NCBI GenBank assembly: GCA_004009845.1
Contig: RMBW01000014.1
Location: 310,001-374,000 of the forward strand
Direction of reading: 5' to 3'
DNA from: Davidsoniella eucalypti
Taxonomy: Eukaryota > Ascomycota > Sordariomycetes > Microascales > Ceratocystidaceae
Length of the DNA stretch: 64,000 nt
Made by a program: the position numbers and the translations under genes. The notes beneath the pieces are model-generated. The model was not told where the DNA came from and did not search any database. It was given only the letters and a program-made list of their open reading frames with translations. Positions 35,151-47,145 of this stretch are shown one piece after another (positions within the stretch are counted from its first letter, which is position 1; every line of letters starts with the position of its first letter).

Positions 35151-38100
35151 AGCTCTTAGGTTTAGAGTCCTAACTCTGCGCTATAAGCTAGTGCTGAACA
35201 GTGGATTCTGGTCGGAATACAGAACAATCCAGAACGGCCAGTTTGCCATCTAGCCCTAAACAGCCACTAAAGATACAGTGTGAGCTGCGCAGTACAAGTC
35301 ATGTGAGCCTCTAAAGAAGCCAACTGTCGCCACTAACACTAGCGCGTCTGGCTGTAGAAAATCCAGCCCATCTCAGTCTATCGGTCGGCTTTTTCTTTTG
35401 TTCGTTTCGCCTTTCTGGTCTTCTGTTGCTTTGGCCTACCATCGTCGCCCAACGTGTAGCAGGCTGAAGATGAAACAGCAATAGAGCCGAGGAACATCAT
35501 AGCGGGGAGACGACGGAGTGGGGGAGAAGACCACGAGAATCCGACTTCTATGAGTGTCAGCATTGTATTCGCTGTATGATAAGGCCTCTTTCATTTCACG
35601 GCCCATCGAAAGAGAAAAGCTGGACCAGGAAGAGCGACTCAACATGATACTCACTTGTGCTCCCGCAGATACTTCAGGGTACCTCAGGATACCTTGTCTG
35701 TTCACTGGCATTGTAGCCGCCCAAAACACAACCAGAAAAGAAAGGTCAGAAACCAGCACTTAAATCAAACCTGACAGTCATTTCTTCCGGGCCTAGTCTC
35801 TTCAGATACGACACCCATGTCCTCTTGCAGTATATCTGTCCCAAGATTATCCATGTCTGACCTACCTCAAGCCATGGACACGAACATGGGTGGCCCAAAG
35901 GGATTCAAGCCAACGCTTCAATAGTAGTTTAGTACAGCTAGATACACATGTGCATACATAGTTAGACGGAAGCTAGACGGACAGGCTAGGATTGAGAAAG
36001 GCCTGAACTGAATCGAGACGCTTCCGGTCCCAAGAACTGCTACACGAACTGGAAAAGGTATTTGATTGGCATCGTCCATCTCTTAACCATTTCTTATCTG
36101 AATAGGCATTTCTAATGTACTGGTGCAAATGCAAATCACTAGAAAAGGCTACCCATTATTACACAGCATATCAGTACTGAGATGGTGATAAAAAGGTATA
36201 TCCATTACCAATAGTGAGTTGCAATTACAGGTATATAAACAGCAACAAGAAGCAGCTTTCTTTCTCTGTCTAATCAGGTTTAATAAAATAACCACGACAC
36301 ATTGAACCCAAAGTCAACACAGGAACTAGAAAAAGGGAAGAAAACAAAAAAGAAAAAAAGAAAAAAAGAGACTGATATGCAGGGCTAAAGAGTTAACCTA
36401 GACAGGGTAGAATCTCGGCCATGGCCAGAAAACGTGACGATCAAGCCTCTTTTTTTCAAGTGGCAGAAGAAAAGTAACTAAAGACCCTCCAAAAAAAAAT
36501 CAAGTCACACGCGTTTCCTTCTTTTTTCTTTTGATTCCCTCGGATCACTTCTTCTTTCGACTGAAATCTGAGCCGGGGCTAGATTACTTTGAGAAAGCCC
36601 GCATGTAGAACTACAAATAGCCTATCTAGACAAGAAGAACTAGCCATAAACCCAAGATAAACAAAGAAGAAAAGATACTAGAAATCATGGCTAAAGCGTA
36701 ATTTGACTCCTACTGCCTGCTTTTTTTATTACCTGTTTTATTCTTTTGCCTAGCTAGGCGGGAATGCTTGCTCTTTAATGCATATCCAGGCACCAACAGC
36801 ATGTCTTTGAATCTGCATCTTTGTATCTACATGTACTGTCAGGTATTGACATCTCGGCTCTACTTGTTACCGCCCAAGTACCACCCCCTTCTCCCCCTTC
36901 ATCTTCTCTCTTGCCTTTTGCTCTTTCTTTGTTCTTCCGGTCTATCCTACTTGCTGCGAATGCTACTCTGTTGCTGCTATCTCAATGCTACATTCAATGC
37001 CACCATTGCGACTATTGCGACCCAAGCTCAAGCTCTGGTTGGTAGAGCCTTTTCACTGGGTTTGAGGGACACGCAACCAATCACAGCGCACAGCCCTACA
37101 CCAATAACAAACCAAGACCGGCCCCCCCCTTCATGCTCAATGTCCCCCTCCTTCTTTGTGTCTCTGTGCTCAGGGAAAAAATAATTTATTGGAAGTGTGT
37201 GGACTTTTTCCGTTTCTTCGTTTCTCCATCGTACACTTAAGAAAAAGTACATGTCGTTGTATCCAGATTACAAAGCAATATTCATGCCAATTATGAGGCG
37301 AACTGTCGGCACGTCCTCTCATTGGCTCTTTGTGCCCAATGCCTAGGGTTGTGATTGTCAAAGTAACAAGTAACTCAGCGATGACTACAAGTACTGTTGA
37401 AAAACGTATTAAAAATGTAAGACAGCTTAGGAAAACACTTAAACTGCATTCAAATAGTGGGGGTGAGTTTGTTTTTTTCTTTGAAATGGAGGGGGATAAA
37501 ACTCACATTTTTCCCAATAGGAAAAAAAAGAACACATTTCCAGAAAAGAAGAAAAAAATCATGATCACAAATACATTGATTTATTGCACTGCCGACTACG
37601 GATACGTAGACGTAACTCTCTCGAGCTTTGTCATCGAAAGCAAAACCTAGTATCTAATATACCATATTATTGAAACAAATAGCCTCGTCATCGAACATAT
37701 GCTTCGAATATTGGATATACAAAGCCTTAAAAAATACAGAATTAAATATCGAGACCCAATATCAAGTTATCTCGATTCATGATAAGAAAGCATACCAGAC
37801 TTGGATATCAGACCATAAATCGTCCCTATTGCATCATCTTGCAGCAACTACCAAACTAAAATTATAGAGCTAAAGTAACTACTAGCCTGATCTGATGAAG
37901 AAGCAAAAGGGCTGCCCCACAATTGACCTCTCAGGACCTTTGATAGACGGATTACAGACAAAGCGATGTGGAAACGGTGATAGATGATAAGTCAATATAT
38001 TTCTTTCATTTTTTTGCTTGTTTTCCTTTTCGGTATCCTTTCCCTTTTTCTCTTCGTAATTGGACAGAGCTTCAGAACGAGAACCTCCGTCTGACCCAAG

Positions 38101-41100
38101 CGCCCGCCTTGCTCTTTTTTTTTTATAACTAACCCTTGTATTCTTTTTTATTCTCTCAAAGATATCATAGCCGTATACTGTTTGTTATCTTGACCCTCTC
38201 TGATCTCAGTTGTCGTCACTAGATGATTGCGTTCCGTTAAAGCCTCTCTCCTTTTCCCAAATCTATGCTTCCATCATCAGACGACCGCAGCTCCATAATC
38301 CGTTCTATAATCCCATCATTTTACTGCATTATACGACTAAAATAAAAAATTACGCATAGCCCTACAGGAAAAAAATTGGCATTAAGGGAAAGCCACAAGA
38401 GGAACCATAGTACATATTCTGTTCTTCTTTTGATCCATCCTTTTTCTTGGTGCCTTTTACTCTTAATTCCGGCTTCTTGGCATCCGCCAAAAAAACACAT
38501 AAACAAAGTCAAGGCACATAGCTTTCTTTCTCTTTTGGCCAATATCGCCGCTTATTAGGCCTTTGTTATTTCTAATGCGGCTGAGCAACCTACGAATACC
38601 ACAAATACCACCAATACCTAGATAATAACAAGTCACTCACTGTTCATATGCTGGGTCCAGCTAAACATCACCAGGTCTACCAACAACAGGCCCTTCTCTA
38701 GTCTTGATTTCTCGGCTCTTCTTACGGAGCTTAGTGCTTAGTACCTGCATTAAGCAGGCGGCTTTAACCATAGGAACGAACCCACTCCCGACGAACCACG
38801 GCTACTAAGCTAAGCAAGTATTTAATGTCCATACTAACGTGATATATCCCATACTTGCCAGCTCCAAGCCATAAAACCCCCTAAACTATATATTGTACAT
38901 GATTGATTAGAGAATATCTCGTACCCAGAACCAGATACTAGGAATATCTGCATCATGCTGTGGCACGATGACGTGAACTTAAAAAGATCCACGCGGCGCC
39001 GCATACAACAAAAAAAAAAAAAGATTGTCTGCCTGCCTTGTAGAACCGCAAACAAAAAGGGACGGAGAAAAAAAAGAAGAATATATGTATATTACATAAA
39101 ATGATACTAAACAGATCAAATGAATTTAGCACCCGTCACCGCTCCCGCCTTGGCGTCTCTGCGTTGTCGAAATTAACATTTAATGCCAAAACCTATGGCT
39201 GTGATTTCAACATATCAAACAGGATGAAGATATATAGAACAACCAGAAATAAAAGAATAGATAGATGACGCTAAACAACAGAATGTCAGATCCTCATCGG
39301 GCTCAATCCATCCCTCCCCTTATCTTCCCAGCTTTACTTAATCGATATTAAAGATTTTAGCCGCTGAATCAAGGGTCCCACGGCTCGTTGATTTGTGAAT
39401 TGTTCTGTAGTTTTATATGTATCCAACCATAATAATCATTGCTCATCACATCACCAACCTAAACAGACCCCTTAGCCGAAAAAAATGGCCTGGCCTCATA
39501 AGGGCCCTGCATGAAATTAAACTATGTTGTCGTTTTTGCAAGTTCCAGTTCCTCTCTTCCTTTTCTCTGTCAATGTGTGTAACCCTACCAACCCTACCCA
39601 TAGAAGAAACACAAGTTAGCATTCAGAAACGCTAAAGTTTAGCTGCAGATCAATATTTGAATAATCATCTCAGAAGGAAGAGAAAAAAAACATAAAAGCT
39701 TTAGCTTAGTTTCCATTTATTGGTTTCAGAAAAAAGAAAAAGAAAAATCTTGATACCAGGGGAAAAAAGGAAAAAGAAAATTTAACTGAGAGATAATTCG
39801 CGGCGCGGACATCGAATGCCCGAATAAACATCAAATTTACCGCCTAAGTTTCTACTCAGTTATCTGATTTATAAAATTCATAAAAGGTAGAGCTGAAAAT
39901 AACAATAATGAGTAATAAACTACCAAAATGTCAGTTCACCTTAAAAGGCATTTGGTGCTATAAGCTCAAAGTACTTGAACTGTTATAATCTAAAATTCTA
40001 AACCCCTTTTTTTTTTTTTTTTTTTTTTTTTTGCTAATTGCCTTTCTCTATAGCTTTGATTCGTCTTGTAATATTCCATCTTCCTATTTTGGAAAGCACC
40101 TTCTTTTTGTAGATCACGCAGTTGCTCACTGACTGACACGATGTTTGGGCCTGTCATTGGTCATTGTAGGAGGGATATCAAGCAAATGATGGAGAATATC
40201 CGACTTTTTTTCTTTTCTTTTCCTTCACACGGTTATTTTTTTTTCTTCTTGGAAATCACCTTTGATTCGTACGAAAATTACCCTTGATAAAAGGTAAAAA
40301 AAAAACCTGGAAGAAACAACCCCAAGTCGGTGATCTGGAGTCTAGACCGGTCAAAGTGCTAGGAAGAGAAAGAGAATCGTTAGAGCTGGCTTTTGCTTAT
40401 TTATTTTCATGTAGAAAATAACAAATAAGCCGTCTGTGACCCAAACTCTTGACAAACCCTTGAACAAATAAAACTTGACGCTTAGACTTATTCTGTAATA
40501 TATATATATATTTTTTGGCTTGGCAGCAACATCTCTTTCACTGTCTTCTACATATCATTTTCTGTTCTTTCTCTTAATTCCCATTTCGCTATTGTAAGGA
40601 AGGGGAATAAATCCAAAAAAGACTAGAAGGCGGTCAGTGCGTCGAAATTCGTATGTATTTCTTTTGTTGAGGAAACATGAAGTTGAATTTCTTTCTAAAA
40701 ATTGGGAACATACAATGTACACACCATGTACCTTGTAGTATTTTTTACTACTACGTGGCATTTGCCTAAGCTTCTTGTTCCACATATAGAACGAAATACT
40801 ACGTAAACCCGCTGTGTCTCTTTCTTTCGGAGGGAAATATCCTTCTATTTCTTCCTTATATGTGTTTGCTCTTCTTCCCTTAATGTTCTCCTGACTAGGG
40901 AGGAGGAATACTATACTTAGTAACGCTAGAAGACTAGAAGGGGGAATGCAGTTGCGGTTGGTACATAGAGTAGGGCAGAGGTCGAAGGGGATAATAGAAA
41001 CAAACATGCAAGCATATATCAAAGATATCGCATATGATTAACACGGAATCATACTTGATAAAAGGATGAAGGAAGTTCAGACATGCGAGAAAGCCTCTAT

Positions 41101-42071
41101 GTCAAGTGTTTGAGATGTGATAGCTGACTAGAATCCTCCTATAAGGAAAAAAAAAGACCCCCAAAGAGTTGAATAGAAAAGGGAGGAGGAAAGAGGAGAA
41201 TAATAGAAGACAAGCAGGAAAGAAAAAGAAAAACAAAACTCTAGGCAAGAACAAGCAAAGTGTTGCAAAACTTGTATCGCCGTTGTTTCGGCTAATGAAC
41301 AACGAGACCATTGAAAGCCCTGTTCCTGCCCTTGTTATTTCCTTCATTCATTCTTTCCCGAGAAACTGCAACTACAGAGACATTATATACATGATAGTGG
41401 TGTTAAAGAACATAATCATGATAGGTGGGTTAGTTATAAGCCGAATAATGTATATAGCGCATGATTTATAGAACAACTGAAGTTTCCCCCCCTTCACGCA
41501 AGGAATAAACAGCTGTGCCACGTCCTTCCTCTGATGATTTTGTTTGAGGTGTAAGTTGTAAGACGACCAGACAAACTGTCATCTTGGTTGACCCAAACAT
41601 ACTTGAATATCTTGCTATACGCATCAAACACCAAACATGGAGAACGACATATATGTGCATGTGTGATAATAAAGGATTAGATAGAGGTAGGAGATTCAGT
41701 AGATACTGATACTTGAGTGCTTCATAGTTTGTAGTGCCGGTTTGGACTAACTTCACCGGTGAGTTGGTTGTGTCATGTAGATCTGATATGCATAATCTAC
41801 CCGTGTTCACCTTTCCACACCCTCTTTTCTTTTAATTCTATCCTTTTGCCCTATCTCGTATCTAACGGGTGTCGTTATTCCGCAGATATTGGGCAATGAT
41901 ACACTTCATAGTAGGAGATTTGAGTGATCGTAGTATAAGATACCGTCATAGGGGATGGATATCATGTAGTTCTTCATTAGTAAGCCTGATACTAGAGACC
42001 GAGTGTTCCTGAGCTTTCTATGTTTGAACTTGGCGCAATGCTTTTTGTTCTCGTATCATCTTGCACCCAAG
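35151..42071. other. Longest gene-free spacer
   Basis: About 7 kb without a supported gene on either strand. The open frames (for example 36768-37184 plus, 37330-37650 plus, 40555-41022 minus) have composition typical of translated AT- or CT-rich noncoding DNA. A T run of about 28 nt lies near 40005-40033. No RNA gene was recognised. Confidence 0.5.
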
Positions 42072-44170
42072 CTAACCTCTGGATGAAAACTCCATCTTTG
42101 ATCCCTTCACATACGCATCTAACCGCTTCGTTAAGAAATCCTCCAGAACCAGCGTCTTCGGCATACCTCTGCTATTGGGGAAATCCCCACGGTGGAAATT
42201 AGTGATATGCGCATCCTTATTATTCTTTGCGCACGCAAGACAGCAGAAGAATGAGTTGCGCTTAAGTCTTACATCGCACATTAGACATGCCACTGCTGTT
42301 CGTGAATCTAGTCCACCGTTAGGCTGCGCTGACGCTGGTGAGACGAGAGGTGGTGGTGGTGCAAGAGCTGTCGTACTTATTGCTGCTGCTGCTGTTGTCG
42401 TTGTCGTTGATGTTGATGTTGATGCGCCGTTGGTGCAGGTGGTTGATGTCCCGGGAAGCCCGGTGGTTGATGACGTCGGAGTAGAAGACGCTATACGGAT
42501 ACAGCTAGTGCCGCTCTCGCACGGATGAGCTTTCTGTACATGGAGTTCCTGATACAGGGGAGAGAATATGTTAGCCTATGTGTATTTGTACCGCGATTTG
42601 CTATGCATATAAGAGAGAATGATATACTTACGTGAACTTTGTTGTAACATGCTTCTGAACAGTAGAGAGTTTGCTTCTGGACACGCCCGGTCATTACGCC
42701 GAGTACGCAGATAGCACAGCCGAGATTCTGCCCGTTCTTCGGATCGACCTTTGACTGACATCCCATACATGGCAAAGCCTGATACATTTCCGTCGGAATC
42801 TTATACGGATCTTCCACATCCATCTTATCGCCGCCATGTGTCGTGGTACTTGCCTTCTCAGCTGCGCGTGCCTTTGCCTTAGCTTCAGCTTCAGCGCGCT
42901 TCTTCTCCTCAGCCGCCTTCTCGCGTTTCTTGCGTGCTGCCTCCTCCTCAGCTGCACGACGGGCACGCGTCAGCTCAACCAACCGGGCAAGCTTAGCGTG
43001 TAGTTCGCCGCGGCGTTTGTTGTGAGCTTCAATGATGCGCGCGAGGTCGTCGACACGCTGACGCTTTTCTGGTGTTAGCGGTGTGTTGGTGCCGAGACCG
43101 AGGGCTGCGCGTCGGTCAGGCACCTTATGTGATGAGGGAAGCACAGAGTTTGCCGTGGCGCGTCGTAGATCGGCTTCGATCATGCCCATTAGACGCTCGA
43201 GTGTCATGCTGGTGTCTCGGTACATCTGCGCGTACTTTTCCGTGCCGGGGCGTGGCTGGCCGGCGGGAGCAGCAGATAGACTAAGAAGCATTATTTCAGC
43301 TTCGGCCGACGAGGCAGCAACATGCGAAGAGATAGACTTGGCTGTACTTGTAGCCGATGATGTTGAATATGAGCTTGTAGATGGGAAGCCTGATGCTGCG
43401 GATGAGCCATTGGCCGCTGATAGGCCCCCAGAAGCCGAACTTAGTATGGCTGTGGTGATGGGAGGAACTACAAGCTTAGGTTCGTGGAAGAGGAACTCTA
43501 TAGCCACATTTTTGGCTGCATCGTCTTCGCTTGCACGTCGTGCACTTGCATATCGATCGACCTCTTGTGGCCCGATAGTGCGTCCTGGCGGCTGTTCAAT
43601 AGCAGCAGCAACAGCATCTGACAGGCCCTCAAACTCGAACTCGACGGGCGACCGTGAGTTGAAGCCGTGAGAAGACGAAGGTGCTGATGGTGGCTCGTCT
43701 GTTTCCTGGCTCTTGCCGATCAGCTTGGCTGCGCCTTCAGTGCCGTGTGCGCTCTCTAGCACGGCGATTAGGAAGGGATACCGCGTGACCATGTCACGAT
43801 ACCACTGTGTCTTCTCGGCGGCAATGCGATCGCTAATGGCTCTCATGTCTATTTCGTAGGCGCGGGCCTGTGCAAACATCTGGTCTAGTTGCCTAAGGAA
43901 CTCTGTGCGACCGTAGAACCACGCATCTGAAGATGACGTTTGGAAGACCCGTTCTATACGGTATATTATGGCGCTGTGGCATGACCGGCAGCGGAGAGCT
44001 TCTAATTCAGTCTTCCTCTCTTCAACCGGCTGCTTTATGCCGTGGTTGTGCTTCTCTAAGCAGGCCTCGCTAATATTGTTGATATCGCTAATACACCGAC
44101 TCCATGTCTTTTTGAGAGTGTAGAGCGGGCCTGTCCAGTCCGCTATTAACGGCTCATCGTACTCGCCCAT
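42072..44170 (-). CDS. Protein with two MYND-like cysteine/histidine clusters
   Basis: Two exons, 42632-44170 and 42072-42548, encode 671 residues. The 83-nt intron runs from GTAAGT to TATCAG and is phase 0. The start is the ATG at 44170. The N-terminal part is mostly helical and includes a CRSCH motif (61-65). A Ser/Ala-rich middle and a Lys/Glu/Ala coiled coil (about 385-440) follow. The first zinc-binding cluster has Cys468, Cys471, Cys485, Cys488, Cys504, Cys508, His513 and His521, and is split by the intron. After a Ser/Thr/Ala/Pro linker a second cluster has Cys601, Cys604, Cys615/616, Cys619, His627 and His632. Spacing resembles MYND or related treble-cleft fingers (protein interaction), but it is not a textbook match. 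I do not recognise an orthologue. The gene is divergent from SF3b5, sharing a 522-bp intergenic region. Confidence 0.8.
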
Positions 44171-44692
44171 GGTGGGTCAAAAGTCTAGGGCGTATGAGAA
44201 GATATAAGAGACAAAAGAGTGGGAGATAGATGAGAATGTAGACGCAATAATAGCCTTGCGCGGTAAGGCTGAGGTAGTTGACTGTATACAAGAGTCTGTA
44301 AGGGAAATCACAGGAATCTTTCAATGTCTCAAGTGAAGCGTGAGTACAGGAGATGTTAGCAATGGCGGGATTACATGTAAATTAGTTGGTTATGGACAAA
44401 TGCGATCCAAAAACTAGACTTAATGTAGCTCGCAGGGTCACTGGCTTGGTTTGCGATCGCATTTGCGACTCTACCTACGCGCCACATTTTGGTAGAAATC
44501 GTGTGGCGAAGTGTGGCGGGAGTCGCTTGTGTTACCTTGAGAGTGGGTCTAACTTATAACGTAAGTGGTTACATCGTAATAATATTTTAATTCAGCCTTG
44601 TCAGTCGCATAGTCGCAAAGCTATCGCGAAATATTAGGTCGTTCTTTTTCTCTTCTCTGTTATTTTCCTCTGCATAATAGATCCAACTCAAA
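44171..44692. promoter_or_regulatory. Divergent intergenic region between zinc-finger gene and SF3b5
   Basis: 522 bp separate two start codons that point away from each other, so both promoters must lie here. No specific binding site was identified. Confidence 0.45.
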
Positions 44693-45142
44693 ATGGTATG
44701 ATCCCAAGTACTTGGTTTTTTAATTTTAATTTTTTTATAGCTAGTTCGTGATAAACTGACAAAACATTGCTTTATTTCAGGCCGACAAACTCCGCACACA
44801 ACAAGAACTCGAGCGCCTCCAAGCCAAGTACATTGGTACTGGCCATCCCGACATCTCCAGCTGGGAATGGCGCACCAATATCCAGCGTGATACCCTATCG
44901 TCGATTGCCGGTCATCCTGGAATGGTCAACTACATGGCGGTTGCCGAGAATGAGCCGCTACATTCTGTGCGCACGAAGCTACTTAGAGTACGTGATTGTG
45001 AAGCCTACAACGAGATTGCTGTGTTTATGATTTATAACTTGTTTCCTCCGAAGTTAACCTCTTTTCTCTGTAGAAAATGCTCCAGCCTTGTGGTCCTCCG
45101 CCTCCTCGCGAGGAAGATCTTGTAATGCGCGATGAGAAATGA
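44693..45142 (+). CDS. SF3b subunit 5 (SF3b10/Ysf3-like)
   Basis: Three exons, 44693-44695, 44781-44987 and 45074-45142, encode 92 residues. The first coding exon is exactly the ATG, followed at once by donor GTATGA. The 85-nt intron ends TTTCAG and has a CTGAC branch site near 44755. The second intron is GTACGT to TGTAG. The protein matches the small, highly conserved U2 snRNP component: LQAKYIGTGHPD, the SSWEW motif, GHPGMVNYMAVAENE and the C-terminal KMLQPCGPP. It binds the SF3b core and helps branch-site recognition in the nucleus. Length agrees with the family (about 85-90 residues). The remaining uncertainty is only the tiny first exon, supported because the codon before GCC in exon 2 would otherwise lie in the intron. 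Confidence 0.9.
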
Positions 45143-45429
45143 TAACCTCCGAGTAGTGCTGAACCCAAAGCGATAACCACCCTACTTGCTTGACTGCGAT
45201 CGATTTGACAATTTGATATACACAATCCCATTTTTTCTCGTAACTTCACGATACCATTTCAGCCACTTGTTCATCTGCTGATAGAATTGTTCTTTTTATT
45301 CCGCAACACTGCGTTAGTCATTGTCACTAGTTTCTTAATATTACCAAACAAATTAAAAACATAAATAAATGGTCATATTACCAGTCGTATCAGTGGTAGG
45401 ATGCCGAGCCTTGTTATACATATAGATCA
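45143..45429. other. Short convergent 3' intergenic region
   Basis: 287 bp between the stop codons of SF3b5 (+) and Nse3 (-). The two 3' UTRs may overlap here. Confidence 0.5.
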
Positions 45430-46569
45430 TTACCTTCCTTGGCTTGGCGGGTCTACATCCATGGCATCCTCGCCTCTGTCTTCGTCGCTCTGTGTACCAC
45501 CTGCATTGCTCTTTTGCAACTGGGTTCCCAAGCTGACAGAGATCTGTTTCTCTAGTTCTGGCGTCGACTCGCCATAGACGGCACGGACAAACTCAGCCAT
45601 GGCATTGGGCGTGACCTCAACTTTGCCTCTGGGGCCAACGATATAACTGGTGTTGCTTTCGAGGTCACCATTGGAAAATGCGTCCTTGTCGACCTTGCGC
45701 ACAATATACAACTGGCGCTCCATGCGGAGAATGACGTCAGGGGTTTTGCTGTTGGCTAGATTCTTGTCGGCGTTCATGCGCTCTAGATATTTGCGAAGCT
45801 TGGCGTCTGTGATTTCACCTCCATGCATAACGATCAAGGTGATTACCAGTGTGTAGAAACCAGCGTATGTTGCCTCGGCCTCAGAGGTTGGGTTGTTGGC
45901 AGGCGGGATTAAAGACGGAGATCGGAATTTTTGGGGGACAACGGAAACAAGAGTGTAGGTATCGGACGTCTTGGGAGCGCTGTTGGAACTGGCGGCTATA
46001 TAGAAGATAGGGTATATATTAGTATGTATGTTCTAGGCGTGGATGTAGCGAAATGAGAGCGCATCATTGGTCTTACCTTTGCGCTTTTCTTCATTGGTGA
46101 GTTTTTCGCGGAGAGGAAGCTCACGAAGTTCCATGCCAAAAGTTTCACGAAGTGCGGTTTGTATATGGGCAAAAATTGGTTTCCATATGCGATGATGGCC
46201 GGCCAAATCTATAGCAAAGAAAGGGTAGTTAGCGACCCCAAATTTGGCGTTCCAAGTTTCTGTAGTTTAAGGATAAACATAAACACACATTTTTCCCTGA
46301 TGGCCTGGCGGCGGATGGGCTGACGCTGGAAATCACATGCTAGTGCATAGCGGACGATGTTTTTGACCATTTGCTGCTGGGAACTGTCGAGCGGCGATTC
46401 GTCGGCGGGCTCCATTATGAAGTTAGAGGCGGCTTGAGATGTGGAATTTTCATATTGAGTAGCATCATCTTCGCTATCGGCATTGTTTTGCTATAGTAGA
46501 TATTAGAGGCAGAACGTTCACATTATGATCGTAGGACTAACTAACCGTGCGCCGTCTACGACTGGACAT
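45430..46569 (-). CDS. NSE3: SMC5/6 complex subunit Nse3 (MAGE domain)
   Basis: Four exons on the minus strand, 46546-46569, 46289-46490, 46077-46208 and 45430-45995, total 924 nt and encode 307 residues. All introns are GT-AG (GTTAGT, GTGTGT and GTAAGA donors). The short basic first exon (MSSRRRRT) is followed by an acidic stretch, then the MAGE homology domain: MVKNIVRYALACDFQRQPIR, FGMELRELP, EAEATYAGFYTLVITLIVMH with GGEI, LRKYLERM, and VGPRGKVEVT near the C-terminus. The tail is acidic. Nse3 pairs with the Nse1 RING subunit and the kleisin Nse4 and binds DNA in the SMC5/6 genome-maintenance complex. The exon 2 to exon 3 junction (codon TAT) is the least conserved splice and could be off by a residue. 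The gene diverges from the SLS1-like gene. Confidence 0.85.
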
Positions 46570-47145
46570 ATTTAAGCTTGTGTAGGAAAAAATAGAAAGC
46601 AAGATTAATTAAATTAAATATTGGCGATGGGCGACGATAGCTTTGATGGCAGAATTGTAGAAGAGGCGCAATTGGCGGGGTTGGAACGAACGGGAACTAT
46701 GATAAAAATAAAAACAAAAAATCACCAAATGCATCAAATCGTGAAGTCGGGTGCTTACACCAGCAATTAAAGCAGTTACCAGGTCCAGGGTACTACTGAC
46801 TGCCAGTTTCTTATCGATAAGTTTGTTATACATTTATTATAGTGCCTTCTTTTGTGCATTATTTTGTGCATTCAAACTATGTATATTGTGTGGAGTTTGG
46901 CTCTGGGACTATTTATGTATGGCTCCAAAAAATTTACATTAAGCCCACTTTGGATTTTTGGATTTTGTTTTAAATATTTTTAATAATTCTATTTTTTCTT
47001 AGTTTCTTCGCCATTTTCAGCAGCCAGCGGCTTCTCTTGTCAAATTTATTCTGGCTGCGGCTTTGTCTACTGGCTTTTCTGGCCTGTCTATCTCTCGTTC
47101 TCTTCTTCCTAGCGTCCATATATCCTATATCTGCCGCCGTAAACC
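46570..47145. promoter_or_regulatory. Divergent intergenic region between NSE3 and SLS1-like gene
   Basis: 576 bp between two divergent start codons, so it should hold both promoters. CT-rich sequence precedes the plus-strand start. No defined site was identified. Confidence 0.45.

Noticed and set aside
36768..37184. 138-codon plus-strand open frame with many Leu/Cys
   Set aside because: CT-rich noncoding composition, no family resemblance, no splice context.
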